Source of the DNA: Aphanomyces cochlioides
Lineage: Eukaryota; Oomycota; Saprolegniomycetes; Saprolegniales; Verrucalvaceae
Assembly (NCBI GenBank): GCA_019828595.1
Contig: JAHQRK010000006.1
Coordinates: forward strand, 3,038,001-3,102,000
Direction: 5' to 3'
Length of the DNA: 64,000 bases
Part shown: one piece after another, positions 22,087-31,746 of the stretch
Layout: the number at the start of each line of letters is the position of its first letter
How positions within the stretch are numbered: position 1 is the first letter of the stretch
Made by a program: the position numbers and the translations under genes
Notes under the pieces: model-generated
Databases searched by the model: none
What the model was told of the DNA's origin: nothing
What the model saw: only the letters and a program-made list of their open reading frames with translations

Positions 22087-23815
22087 CTACCGCTGCAACT
22101 ACAAGTTTGCCGTTCCCATCCCTGATAAATTATCAGGGATGGGAAAATATCATTTCTTATTCATTCCTTTCGGTGCCGCAAGAGAATAACCTATCGCTGA
22201 TCTGCGCCGTCGAGAATTAGTTATTCGAATAATTCCCATCAAGTATTATGCATTTATTCATCGCTATCTTTCATGACTACTTCCTTAACGTCGTTGACTG
22301 TCTAGAAATCGGCGTTTGCAAGCAAGAACATTTGAGCTTCGACGTTCATGGGTAGAGTTGCCATCCTGCGGTCATTGAATGCATACTTACACATTGAGAA
22401 AAGGCGTTCGCATGCGTTGGAGGTCGGTAGCATGTAGCGCAAATCCTTGTACACCATTTGCATCTTTTGTCGCTTGGTTGCGCGCTCGACGATGGACAAA
22501 CGTTTTCCGAGTGAAGAGCCTTCAGAATCAATGAGCACGACAAAGGGGCTCATGGCATCGCGCTCAACGCCGCTCATGTCTTGGGTCCTTCGACCCAGAA
22601 TCTTCACGATGCCTGACTCGAACTCACAATCGGCGCATCAGCGGCAAGCCTCTTATCCGTATCCGGATAATCCTCCATGACTTAATCAAAAAGACAACAT
22701 ACGTCAAACAGGTTTAAAGCTTCATCTTGAAGTTTTTTCGTGACTTCGTTCAAATCCTTCAACTTTTCATGCAGTTTTGAGAGCTCACGATCTTCGGCAG
22801 GATGCAGTAACGATGTCATAACATCTTCATGGTCGATTTGATGGATAAACTCTTTGACTTCCAGGTATCTTTCAATCATGGCAAAAGCAGAGCTCCAGCG
22901 CGTTTTATTGCGTGTTCTTGGTTTTAGTTGGGTCAATTTTCTCAATTTAGCCGCAGGTATAAGGTTTTTCAGTTTACACTGAAGGTTGTTGACACGAACC
23001 AGGAGTGGTTCGAAGTCATGGAGGATGTCATTGACGGCCAAGTTGAAGCGATGACTGGCGCAGCCAATAAATCGTGTTCGCGTTTTGTGCAATCGAGCGA
23101 TTGGTCGAACAATTATCGCCAATCAGAGCTGATACGTTCGACCAAGACTTTCCAAACAGAGTAAGGACATAAGAGAAATAATCAATGTGCTCCTGTGCAG
23201 TCATGGAATCTTCATTTTCCAACGGCGATAAACCAAGAAGTACAAGTCGGTAGCCCAAAGCAGAATTGTCAGCAAAAGAAGCAAAAACAGCCAAGTAATG
23301 GGTTTGACCCATCGTCCACCCGTCAAATATGATAGCAAAATTATCTGGAAGAATCCGGATAACCTTTTTTCGACATGTTGAGTCACACGTTGCATGTAAG
23401 TGACCAAAGTCTTGCGCGATATCGGAGTCAGTTTTGAGTACTAGTACAGTGCAGTAGTCTCGTTTTCACAGAAGCTGAAAGGCAGCATGGACATCACCGT
23501 CCATCTCAACCAACCATGAATGTCGCGCACTTTACGTGGTAGAAACGCATCAAAAATTGTTGTCTTGTTTTTGGCTTGGTCATCGCTAAGCGATTGATAT
23601 TCGGGATGTTGGGTCGTAATATGTTGGACAAGATTTGAGTAGCCACTACCGCGTTGAACACGTTCAACGCCACAGATAGGAATCCCCACGGCTCGGCTCC
23701 AAAGCCGAGCCGAGTCGAACCGAGACAAGCCGATGAGCCGATAAATAACCCGGATCTGCCAATTTGATTTATTGTCCCATAAAGTTTAGTGCATGTGATG
23801 CGATCATCTCAAGTA

Positions 23816-25683
23816 CTTTAGAGTATTTGTCAATTTACCGTGGTGGAATTGTGAGACCTCTTTAAATTCAAGGTTTTATTTTGCCAAAAAGTATTTATTA
23901 ATAAAGGTTATGTGTTATTAAGGAATATTATATGTATGTTTACTTCAGATGTTCACATTTTATATATTGGATATTGCAGTATATAATATCCAGAGACAGT
24001 CCATAGGATGCATCCAAATGCACAAAGGACGCGACCAATGAGGCTATTTAAGAGCAGTTCTAGGGCCAAAAATCCTATTTAGATTGTGAATACGGCAAAA
24101 GTGTCCTTATCAGACGAAGATATTCCGTCGTGACAGGATGAACCCATTACACATTAGTTGAAGGAAAATGCAAATTTGGGTGTGAAGGAGGAATATCCTG
24201 TTTTAACCCGATCAATCCTATCTTGACCAAAATATAGAATCCATTTAGGACAATTCGAGCCTAGACTAAGGAATATTCGTCCTAATTATAAGGAAATTAT
24301 GCACGACAAGACTAATCATGATATCATACATTATCCTTCATACCAGAACTTCGGCGATAATATCGCCAAAAACATCTTCGGAACATTGGAGGGAGTCTTC
24401 GTTCGACTGCATGATGGAATCAATAACTTCTGAAGCCTCTCAACAGGTAAATCCTCATCAGAGTCATCACAGCTGCACTCCTCTAGAATGAAATCACACT
24501 TCCTGAAGCCCTTCACGATCGTCTCGGCTGTTAAGGAGTCCCAGGACTCGTTTGCCCAGTCGACCATCGACTTGTGGCTCGGCGCAACGAGTTTGAACGA
24601 CCCGCCTTCATGGTGAGCAAGTGCTTTCAAGAGGTGTCTAACCCAAATAGACCTCATTCCACGCTTCAAGGGCTTAATCCAGCTCACGTCTGCTGGCTGA
24701 CAGATCCAGGTGAACCCGGCTGGCACACGCTCAAGACGAACTCTAACCCTCTTGGCATAGGCAAGAACATCAACAGTAAAGTGAGCGCTGAGGCTGTCCC
24801 AAATGAGAAGCACCTCATCGATCCCGCTGCCCTCGCGATGTCCAAAATGGTAACGTAAAAACTCCAGTGACAGGTGAGAATTCCACCATCCCTTAGGATT
24901 TCCAAAGATTTGAGAATTCGTTGTCGACGAGATCGCATCGATCTCTTTCCACACACGAACGCCAAAGCCGCGTCGCTGGGTAAGATTTGCTTGGACAGTC
25001 TCCTTAACCGTGGACATAGTCGATTTGAAGACCAAGAAAAGTGGGCACTTCTGGCCAGTCCAGTCAGCCATGACAATTGCCGAGAGCCTGTTCTTCTCAC
25101 TTCCAGAAGACTTCAACCACACTGTTTTGGCTCCTTTGGCGTCAATTGTCGTCTTTGGCAAGTACTCAAAGTTGATCGCTGTCTGATCAGCATTGTAGAC
25201 ATTGGAAAATTTGTGCGTGGCAATCAAGTTGCGGATCTTTGCACCGAAGGCTGCTCTGACTTCCTCGCCTTCTTCTTGGTTCGCTTGACCAGAGCGTGTT
25301 TTTCTGCGGGTGGCTAAGTCGTGGCGTTTTTTAAACGATTTGCGCCATGAACGACTAGCCGAGAATTCGACGATACGGTGGGTCTGTGCCAGAGCTTGCT
25401 CCAAACCACTTTCATTGAACGTTTTTAATATTTGTAGCTTGTGCTCGTAAGTTCGCGCTATATTCTTGTATTTGTTCTTTTCACCCTTGTAATGCTTGAC
25501 TGGTGGTCTTCCTGGCGGAGGCTTCTGTCTTCCTTGGCTTGCCGCCATTTCTGAAAGTGGCGCGAGAATCACACAGTACTTGTATAACTTATAATATTAA
25601 TTGTTAGAGGTATAACATTGCAAGAGAGTCTTGGTTGGCACACATCACAATCCCACGACGGTAAATTGACAAATACTCTAAAG
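23816..25683 (-). mobile_element. pogo/Tigger element, 1,868 bp
   Basis: Inverted repeats of about 40 bp start CTTTAGAGTATTTGTCAATT at both ends, and TA flanks each side (23814-23815 and 25684-25685). This is the innermost of the four-level nest. Its single gene lies on the minus strand. Confidence 0.92.
24331..25572 (-). CDS. pogo/Tigger-like (DDE_1) transposase
   Basis: An unbroken 413-residue frame. The DDE_1 core has Asp in YNADQTAINF (about residue 130), Asp in LLIWDSLSAHF (about 256) and Asp in CQPADVSWIKPLK (about 292), with GNPKGWWN between, as in the split copy at 2563-6574. Compared with that copy, about 90 residues of the N-terminal CENP-B-like helix-turn-helix are missing (the sequence passes from ESGLEQALAQ straight to FSASRSWRKSFKKRH). 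DNA binding is therefore doubtful although the catalytic triad is complete. The C-terminus is acidic, then basic. Confidence 0.85.
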   Translation of the reverse strand: MILAPLSEMAASQGRQKPPPGRPPVKHYKGEKNKYKNIARTYEHKLQILKTFNESGLEQALAQTHRIVEFSASRSWRKSFKKRHDLATRRKTRSGQANQEEGEEVRAAFGAKIRNLIATHKFSNVYNADQTAINFEYLPKTTIDAKGAKTVWLKSSGSEKNRLSAIVMADWTGQKCPLFLVFKSTMSTVKETVQANLTQRRGFGVRVWKEIDAISSTTNSQIFGNPKGWWNSHLSLEFLRYHFGHREGSGIDEVLLIWDSLSAHFTVDVLAYAKRVRVRLERVPAGFTWICQPADVSWIKPLKRGMRSIWVRHLLKALAHHEGGSFKLVAPSHKSMVDWANESWDSLTAETIVKGFRKCDFILEECSCDDSDEDLPVERLQKLLIPSCSRTKTPSNVPKMFLAILSPKFWYEG

Positions 25684-26925
25684 TATCGCCATCACTACTT
25701 GTTAAGAATGGCAGGTCTTAATTCAGTTGAAAATTCAGTGTTAGTTTCTTTGGCACTCGAGGAAATGCACTTGAAGTTAACTATCATCATGGTCCATCGG
25801 CTAGCCGCGGCTCGAGTCGGCTCGGTTCTGCTTGACCAGGCTCAAAAACCGGTCGGCTTGGTACCGCATTTTGGAAATCGGCTTCGAGCCGAGCCGAGCC
25901 GTGGGGATGCCTAGCCACAGACGCAGACATAAGTGTCACTCTTTGGGACTTTCTTCGTAAAGTATAACAAAGCAATTGCCTTTCCAGGCTTCATTCCAAA
26001 GATTGTGTTCATAGCAAAAGTTGAAATGCAAAGATTAAACTTGTGGTTTATGAGGACGAATCACAGCCATTCCTACAGTCCTTTGAACATCAACCACTCA
26101 CTCAAATGGCAGGCAAAGATCAATGGCCATGAGTCGCTGATACACTTTGACCTCCAAAGAGCCTTGAAACGTGTCCATTCAATTGATTTTGAATGGTTTT
26201 GCCCACATACAATTTATATGAAAAAATGTATACTAATACAAATGCGCTATTCTGAAATATTGAATAAATAATTTGTTTTAGGAAAACTATAAAATAAACT
26301 ATTTTTAGCAAAAATAGTGAAATAATTTATTTCTAGTTATTTTTTCCCAGGTCTGTCCCTGAAGGTTTGACTTCTGAAAGCGTGTCACGACGTACGCTCC
26401 TCTGAAGGAACATGGAGCTGGGCCAGGTAAGAAGGTGGTCTTGGCCATCTTGGCATTCAATGGGCAGTGGCTCTCGGTGCTGAAGTCACGGCCTTATCGT
26501 CGTCCAACCGCAAGGAAAAGGACAGCAAGAAACTCTTAGGCGCTCACCACTACGTCAACTACAGCGACCCAGCTGCCGTTGAAGCTGCCAAGGGATCATT
26601 CAACATTATTTTGTGCACGTCGTACAGCGACAGCACGGACTGGAACTTGCTCTTCAGCATGGTGGCGACGGAAGGCAAGTTTGTGTTGGTGGGATTGCCC
26701 GAGAAGCAGATCTCGTTCGCAGCCTTCTCGGTTGTTCCCCGACAAATTGCTTTCGTGGGTTCTGTGACCGGTTCACCTGCTCAATTGGAAGAAATGTTGG
26801 CGTTTGCTGTCGAGAAGAACGTCAACTCGATTGTGGAAGTGATGCCAATGGCCAAAGCTGCTGAAGCTTTGAACCGTGTCCACAACTCGCTTCCGCATCG
26901 TCCTCAAGAACGAATAAATCTATAA

Positions 26926-27668
26926 CTACGTATTTGACTGTCATGCTAATCTTTATCTTGAGTTGGAACCATCGGGCTGCTGTGACTTTGTGCCATGTAC
27001 CCAACGTCAATTCCAGGGGGATAATAGAGATCTCGATGGAGTATGGGAGTAACCGGTGGACCATGTTGATGCTCAACAATGATACGTCATCACGTGTAGA
27101 TGGTTGATATCATTTTGGTACAAACATGCGCGAAGCGTTCTACACCCGTGATGGAAGCGCCTAGTGATTTTGAATCGGCCCATTCCATCAAGCACGGAGA
27201 GAATCACAGCGTCAGTCAATGTGTTAGGACTTGAGAACTGGTTAAAATGACGGGGAGCTCCTTGGCCTCGATTCATCTCCGTGCCATCAATACAACATAA
27301 TTTGATCGGGAAATTGCAATGCGAGCCCGGGAAGAATGACGTTTTAAGTCTCACAATCAAACACCCCATAGGCTGGTGTCTCATGCATCTCAAGTTTGGC
27401 CAATCTTGCTCATGTTGACATCATTGACACAGGTACAATGTATTCCATCTTTCAATCTGAGTCACATCAGTACGCTTGTCTTTAAGACAGCAACGAGGAC
27501 TAAAGAATTAAACCAGTACATGCGAGAACGATTGGACACACTTTATCTAACGAATGCCATCTAAAGTTAAGACGATGAAGGAGTGCTATGTCTTAAGACG
27601 ATGAAGGAGTGCTATTTCGTGAGTGTTGAAGAGAGAGTCATGAATATGTATTATCTAGTAAGTGTTGT
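26926..27668. other. Gene-free stretch with a short tandem repeat
   Basis: No credible gene. A 26-bp unit (TTAAGACGATGAAGGAGTGC...) is present twice in tandem at about 27566-27617, in the 3' flank of the transporter gene. A minus-strand open frame at 27073-27393 contains CIDGTEMNRGQG, faintly like a nuclease fragment, but the match is too weak to call. Confidence 0.4.
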
Positions 27669-30600
27669 TTATCTCTTTTGGTGGTTGATGTAGCGCAAGG
27701 CGAGCAAAGTCCAGACGCGGAAGAGGATAATGACCGCAAAGACGATCCAAGTGTACTTGGTTCCGTTGTCGTACTTCATCTCGAAGAAGAACTCGGTGAA
27801 TTCCTTGACCGTGACGCTCGTCTTGTTCATTTGGGCAAGGGTAGCTGGAGGCACACCAGACATGGTTGCACAACCCATGCCATGGCCATTTTCACACTTG
27901 GCAAAGACTTCAGCCACCAAGACGGACAAACTGTACTTTGGTGGGGTGATCGTTGCGAGCCATTTGTAGGCCTTGGGGATGGCAGACGTGGGGGGATTGA
28001 AGCCCATGAACAAGATGAAGATGGAATTGAAGAGTGCGCCGACAGACATTGCAACATCCATCGTTGGTAGTGCAAATGCAAAAAGTTGACCCATATAAAC
28101 GTTAAAGAGGGAGTACAAGCTCAACAGCAACCAGTAGATGATGACATCGCCAACGCTTCCCGTAAAGCCAACAAATGGGTAGTAGATGACAGTAAAGATC
28201 AAAGTCGTGACCAAAACGTACGGGATTTCAACGATCGTGCCAGCAAGGAAGTACCACAACGCATTGTACGTCTGGGAGGCACGTTCACGATAGTACGATG
28301 CTCGCTCATCGATAGTGATGGGAACAATACTGTTGAAGGCAATGATACCGACAAACAACGTCGTCATGAACACCATACCAGAACCACCCACGACACCAGA
28401 GTACGTCGTGTAGTCCACCGAGAGAAAAATCAAACCAAAGAGGACAGCCAAAAAGATGGACAACATGACACGGGTCAAATTGTACGTGGGAGTGCGCCAA
28501 TACATGCGAATGTAGCGCAAAAGGACGTACTGGAATTGCACGGTATTGGAAGCAGCGCGCTTGGAAGAAAAGTTCATCTCAGGCACGTCGGCACGAGGCA
28601 ATGTGTGGATCGCCAAACCTGCCTGGAGTTGCTTGTACTCTTCACTGTGTTGGAACACTTCGACATAGTCGGTCGTGTTGGTGACCTTGGTTTCAACACC
28701 AGCACCAATGACTTCCAACATCCACGTAGCAGGGTTGTAGCCAGGGGCCATGGAAGGCGTGCCTGGAATGCGCATGAAATATTCCATCAAATTGGCAGAC
28801 TTGTGGCCCAATTCACCAAAGAATACGGTGTAGCCACCGCGCTTGAGCAACAACAGATTGTCAAACATCTCAAACACTTCCTTCGATGGCTGATGGATCG
28901 TGCAAACCACAGTACGACCCGTCGAAGCAATGTTGCGAATACCAGTCATGATGATCTTGGCCGAGCGAGCATCCAAACCAGAAGTGGGTTCATCCAAGAA
29001 CAACACACTTGGAGCAGCAGCCAACTCGACACCAATCGTCAAACGCTTCATTTGTTCCACCGAACTGCCGCGGATGATCGAGTCAGCGATCGTGTGCATT
29101 TCCAACAGACGAAGACATTCTTCAGCATGAGCCAACTTGGTCGCAGTGGGAATATCACTCGATTGACGTAGCATTGAACTGAAGATCAACGCTTCACGAA
29201 AGGTTGCGCTTTCGCAGTGAATATCCATTTGCTCACAGTAACCAGTGCATCGACGGATAGCCAAATCAGTTGCCTTGTAGCCATTGAGCAAAATATCACC
29301 CACGATCTTGCCGCCAGTCTTACGGCCGGCAATCACATCCATCAAAGTCGTCTTACCAGCGCCAGAGGAACCCATCAAAGCAGTGACGGTACCAGGCAAA
29401 GCATAGCCACTGACACCCTTGAGCAATTCCAATTCTGGTTCTCCTTTGGTTGGGTTGGGGACAAAGTAGTGCAAGTCCTTGAAGGCCAACGTGACAGGAA
29501 CAAATTCTTGGACGGGAACAATCACAGCATCGGATGCTTGAGAACCAACAGGAGTGGCTGGCATTTTCTTGTAAGCTTCCTTTTCCTCCTCTTCGTCCAT
29601 GAGCTGTTCTTCGGACAGCGCGCCATGCACATTGTCATATCGAATGCGCTCCAACCCAATGATGGACAGTCCGACAAACAGGAAGTACAAGGCCACCATG
29701 TAGATGACACCATACCAGATCCATTCACGGCCAGTCGGCATGCCGAATTGTTCGAGCTGGATCGTTCCCATCTTCTTGCCACCGTTCGTCGCGCAGTATT
29801 CGACGCCTCTGTAGTTGCACACTTGGAATTCCGAATTGCTATACTGGTTCGTCGCCAAAGCTCGCATCGCCCACATGATCGGGTCAATCCAGTAAAGCCA
29901 AATGAAGTAGTCGGGAATGTCGCCAGACTGGACGATGAAACCCGCAAAGATGATGAAGAAGAGCACGCACACCATGGATAGCGGGTTGGCGACGTCCAGG
30001 TTGGGCGAGACAACTGCAATAAAGAAAAACCACGTGGCGAATAGCACGTTCGTAATGAGTAGGACCAACTCGAAGATCAAGAAGGCTCCAACGTCTGATA
30101 CGAGACCTGACACCCAGTAGATGATTGAACCAAAGACGATGGCTTCACAAATACTCATGGGGAGTTGAGTGATCGTTTGGGAGATGACGAACGACGACGT
30201 GCGGTAGAAATTGGCGCTGCGTTGCTTGTAGTAGATCGCACGTGAATCAAAGTACGACGGCAGCAAGGCAATTTGACCAAGACCCAAGAACAAGATGGCT
30301 TGGAAGATCACACCATACACGACTTGAGCCAAATTGGGATTTACTTGGTAGAACGTCGTCGAGTACAGAAATCCCATCAACAGGATCATCACGACGCGAG
30401 ACTGGATGAACACCTTGTTGCGGTACAAGACTTGAGTTTGGCGACGCACCAAGTTGAGCGTGCTCGTCTTGAAGTCAAGTTGGAATTGTGGTGCATTCTG
30501 GACATGATGCGCTCCATCATGCAGCAACAGAGGATGCACGGGTCCTTGAACGTGTTCGATCATGTAGCGGTAGATTGTTGATTCTTGGAACAAAGCAGCA

Positions 30601-31715
30601 TAGTCTGCAGGGTATCGAGGTTGGTTATTCATGCCAGGGACAGCATATTGGTGTTGCTGGGGCGTACCCAAGTCCAACAAAAAGTCAGCAACATCGCGAC
30701 CGACAGGGCATTTGAATCCAAACGACTCGAAATAGCTCAAAGCTTCAGCTCGAGGACCATGGTACATCACATAGCCTTCGTTCATGATCATGACGTCGTC
30801 AAAGAGATCAAACACTTCGGGCGAAGGTTGTAACAATGCAATCACAATGGTCTTCTTCAACGACTTGGCCATGCTGCGTTGCGACTTGACGATGTCAAAC
30901 GTGGCGGCCGAGTCCAAACCCGTCGAGATTTCATCCAGAAGAGACACTTGCTTCATGCCAAACTCCATCTCACCGATCGTGACACGCTTGCGTTCTCCGC
31001 CAGACACACCACGCTCCATGGCATTACCGACAATCGTGTCCTTGCAGTTGGCCAAACCCATTTGACGGACGATCACGTCGGGGTAGACTTGGTACAAGGC
31101 TTCAATGATCTCTTTCGCTTGAGCGATTTCTTCCGGTGTGCCAGAATTTAGTGAGTCCAAGACGCGTTGGGGAACTTTTCCACCGCAAGCTTGATGCGCA
31201 AACTCCATCGTTTCTTGTACGGTCATCTGGGGGAAATGGTAGTCGCGTTGGTTGACATACGAGACGAATTGCGGGATCTGCTTCTTCACTTCCTCCCTCT
31301 TCGTGCCGTTGTACGTAACGCTTCCTCCGACCGTGATGTTCTTCTCTTCGTGGAAGCGACCGGCGAGCATCTTCATCAAGGAAGATTTGCCCGAGCCAGG
31401 CTGGCCCAAGAGCAAGGTCATGGTCGCTGGTTTGAAGACACCGCTGACAGGGTGGAGAATATCTTTGTGGTATACACGTTTGGTCTTGGCCATTCCCATG
31501 ACTGCTTTCGTCACGGTGTTGACCAGCGTGGGGAGTTCATTGGCGCCGTCTTTGGTGGCGACGACGACGTCTGCTGCAATCGCAAGATCTTTGAATCGGA
31601 TTTCTACTTGGGGCATCGCTTTACGGGATGCAGCCTCGAGGTTGTTGGCCAGCATCTCATGGAACTTGTCCGAACCGTCAGCCAAAAAGCTGTCGGCTGA
31701 CTTTAAGGCAGGCAT
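27669..31715 (-). CDS. PDR-type ABC transporter (ABCG, full length)
   Basis: A 1,348-residue ATP-driven exporter of the plasma membrane, in the drug-resistance/lipid-export PDR group, with order NBD1-TMD1-NBD2-TMD2. NBD1: Walker A GQPGSGKSS (about 104), signature VSGGERKRVTIGE, Walker B VSLLDEISTGLDS. NBD2: Walker A GSSGAGKTT (about 780), the PDR-style signature VEQMKRLTIG, and Walker B VLFLDEPTSGLDA. Each TMD shows about six hydrophobic segments, and a large loop before the last two carries paired cysteines, as usual for PDR proteins. I chose the ATG at 31715, just downstream of an Inr-like sequence, over an in-frame ATG at 31898. No introns or defects are seen. Substrate is unknown; pathogen PDR pumps often move toxins or plant defence compounds. 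Confidence 0.95.
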   Translation of the reverse strand: MPALKSADSFLADGSDKFHEMLANNLEAASRKAMPQVEIRFKDLAIAADVVVATKDGANELPTLVNTVTKAVMGMAKTKRVYHKDILHPVSGVFKPATMTLLLGQPGSGKSSLMKMLAGRFHEEKNITVGGSVTYNGTKREEVKKQIPQFVSYVNQRDYHFPQMTVQETMEFAHQACGGKVPQRVLDSLNSGTPEEIAQAKEIIEALYQVYPDVIVRQMGLANCKDTIVGNAMERGVSGGERKRVTIGEMEFGMKQVSLLDEISTGLDSAATFDIVKSQRSMAKSLKKTIVIALLQPSPEVFDLFDDVMIMNEGYVMYHGPRAEALSYFESFGFKCPVGRDVADFLLDLGTPQQHQYAVPGMNNQPRYPADYAALFQESTIYRYMIEHVQGPVHPLLLHDGAHHVQNAPQFQLDFKTSTLNLVRRQTQVLYRNKVFIQSRVVMILLMGFLYSTTFYQVNPNLAQVVYGVIFQAILFLGLGQIALLPSYFDSRAIYYKQRSANFYRTSSFVISQTITQLPMSICEAIVFGSIIYWVSGLVSDVGAFLIFELVLLITNVLFATWFFFIAVVSPNLDVANPLSMVCVLFFIIFAGFIVQSGDIPDYFIWLYWIDPIMWAMRALATNQYSNSEFQVCNYRGVEYCATNGGKKMGTIQLEQFGMPTGREWIWYGVIYMVALYFLFVGLSIIGLERIRYDNVHGALSEEQLMDEEEEKEAYKKMPATPVGSQASDAVIVPVQEFVPVTLAFKDLHYFVPNPTKGEPELELLKGVSGYALPGTVTALMGSSGAGKTTLMDVIAGRKTGGKIVGDILLNGYKATDLAIRRCTGYCEQMDIHCESATFREALIFSSMLRQSSDIPTATKLAHAEECLRLLEMHTIADSIIRGSSVEQMKRLTIGVELAAAPSVLFLDEPTSGLDARSAKIIMTGIRNIASTGRTVVCTIHQPSKEVFEMFDNLLLLKRGGYTVFFGELGHKSANLMEYFMRIPGTPSMAPGYNPATWMLEVIGAGVETKVTNTTDYVEVFQHSEEYKQLQAGLAIHTLPRADVPEMNFSSKRAASNTVQFQYVLLRYIRMYWRTPTYNLTRVMLSIFLAVLFGLIFLSVDYTTYSGVVGGSGMVFMTTLFVGIIAFNSIVPITIDERASYYRERASQTYNALWYFLAGTIVEIPYVLVTTLIFTVIYYPFVGFTGSVGDVIIYWLLLSLYSLFNVYMGQLFAFALPTMDVAMSVGALFNSIFILFMGFNPPTSAIPKAYKWLATITPPKYSLSVLVAEVFAKCENGHGMGCATMSGVPPATLAQMNKTSVTVKEFTEFFFEMKYDNGTKYTWIVFAVIILFRVWTLLALRYINHQKR

Positions 31716-31731
31716 GTTGTTGTTGTTAATC

Positions 31732-31746
31732 GAATGGAAAAATGAT
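31732..31746 (-). promoter_or_regulatory. Oomycete Inr-like core promoter of the PDR gene
   Basis: The minus strand reads TCATTTTTCCATTCG here, fitting the initiator (TCANTYY) and a weaker flanking element, 17 bp before the ATG at 31715. Confidence 0.6.

Larger units (their letters stand above)
23677..25913. mobile_element. Non-autonomous element with 8-bp target duplication, carrying a pogo element
   Basis: Inverted ends TAGGAATCCCCACGGCTCGG (23677) and the complement TAGGCATCCCCACGGCTCGG (25913), flanked by GCCACAGA at 23669-23676 and 25914-25921. The 8-bp duplication and TAGG ends suggest a hAT-type MITE. Without the inner pogo element it is about 369 bp and non-coding. Both ends are rich in GGCTCG repeats. 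Confidence 0.88.
22302..25975 (-). pseudogene. hAT transposase, frameshifted and interrupted
   Basis: Read on the minus strand, the N-terminal zinc finger starts near 25960 (VCVCG), is cut by the insertion at 23677-25913, and resumes at 23676 (VERVQRGSGYSNLVQHITTQ). Together these give the Cys2-His2 spacing of a BED finger. Catalytic-region pieces follow: 23312-23028 (GYRLVLLGLSPLENEDSMTA, LIGDNCSTNRSIA), 23122-22682 (FIGCASHRFNLAVND, RTRNKTRWSSAFAMI) and the C-terminal dimerisation motif at 22607-22302 (TSNACERLFSMCKYAFNDRR). The pieces lie in different frames, so the gene is dead. Confidence 0.85.
22126..26355 (-). mobile_element. BED-finger hAT element in the ADH pseudogene
   Basis: Bounded by TCCCTGA (22119-22125 and 26356-26362), a 7-bp direct repeat that may be an eroded 8-bp hAT duplication. 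Near the ends CAGGGATGGGAAAATA (22134) and the complement CAGACCTGGGAAAAAATA (26355 inward) look like eroded hAT inverted repeats. The transposase on the minus strand is fragmented, and a second element with a third one inside it interrupts the BED finger. Exact ends are uncertain by up to about 10 bp. Confidence 0.8.
14227..26925 (+). pseudogene. Second alcohol dehydrogenase copy, split by three insertions
   Basis: Four fragments align in order with the intact gene at 9101-10156: 14227-14493 (start through VITAKYVIGT region), 14901-15041 (structural-zinc cysteines, to GYTSYADYY), 22087-22125 (YRCNYKFAVPIPD/E) and 26356-26925 (the rest). The interruptions are a 407-bp MITE, a copia retrotransposon and a hAT element. 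Beyond the insertions the copy has its own damage: a short deletion near 15025, two deletions between 26385 and 26450 that remove part of the Rossmann motif, and an 8-bp deletion near 26886 that shifts the C-terminus. Remaining identity to the intact gene is high, so the duplication is not ancient. Confidence 0.92.

Noticed and set aside
27073..27393. Possible nuclease fragment containing CIDGTEM
   Set aside because: Only a few residues resemble a DDE_4 core and the following sequence does not fit.
28086..29981. Long plus-strand open frames (361 and 254 codons) opposite the PDR transporter
   Set aside because: They are exact antisense shadows of conserved NBD2/TMD2 coding sequence, with His/Arg/Gln-rich meaningless products.
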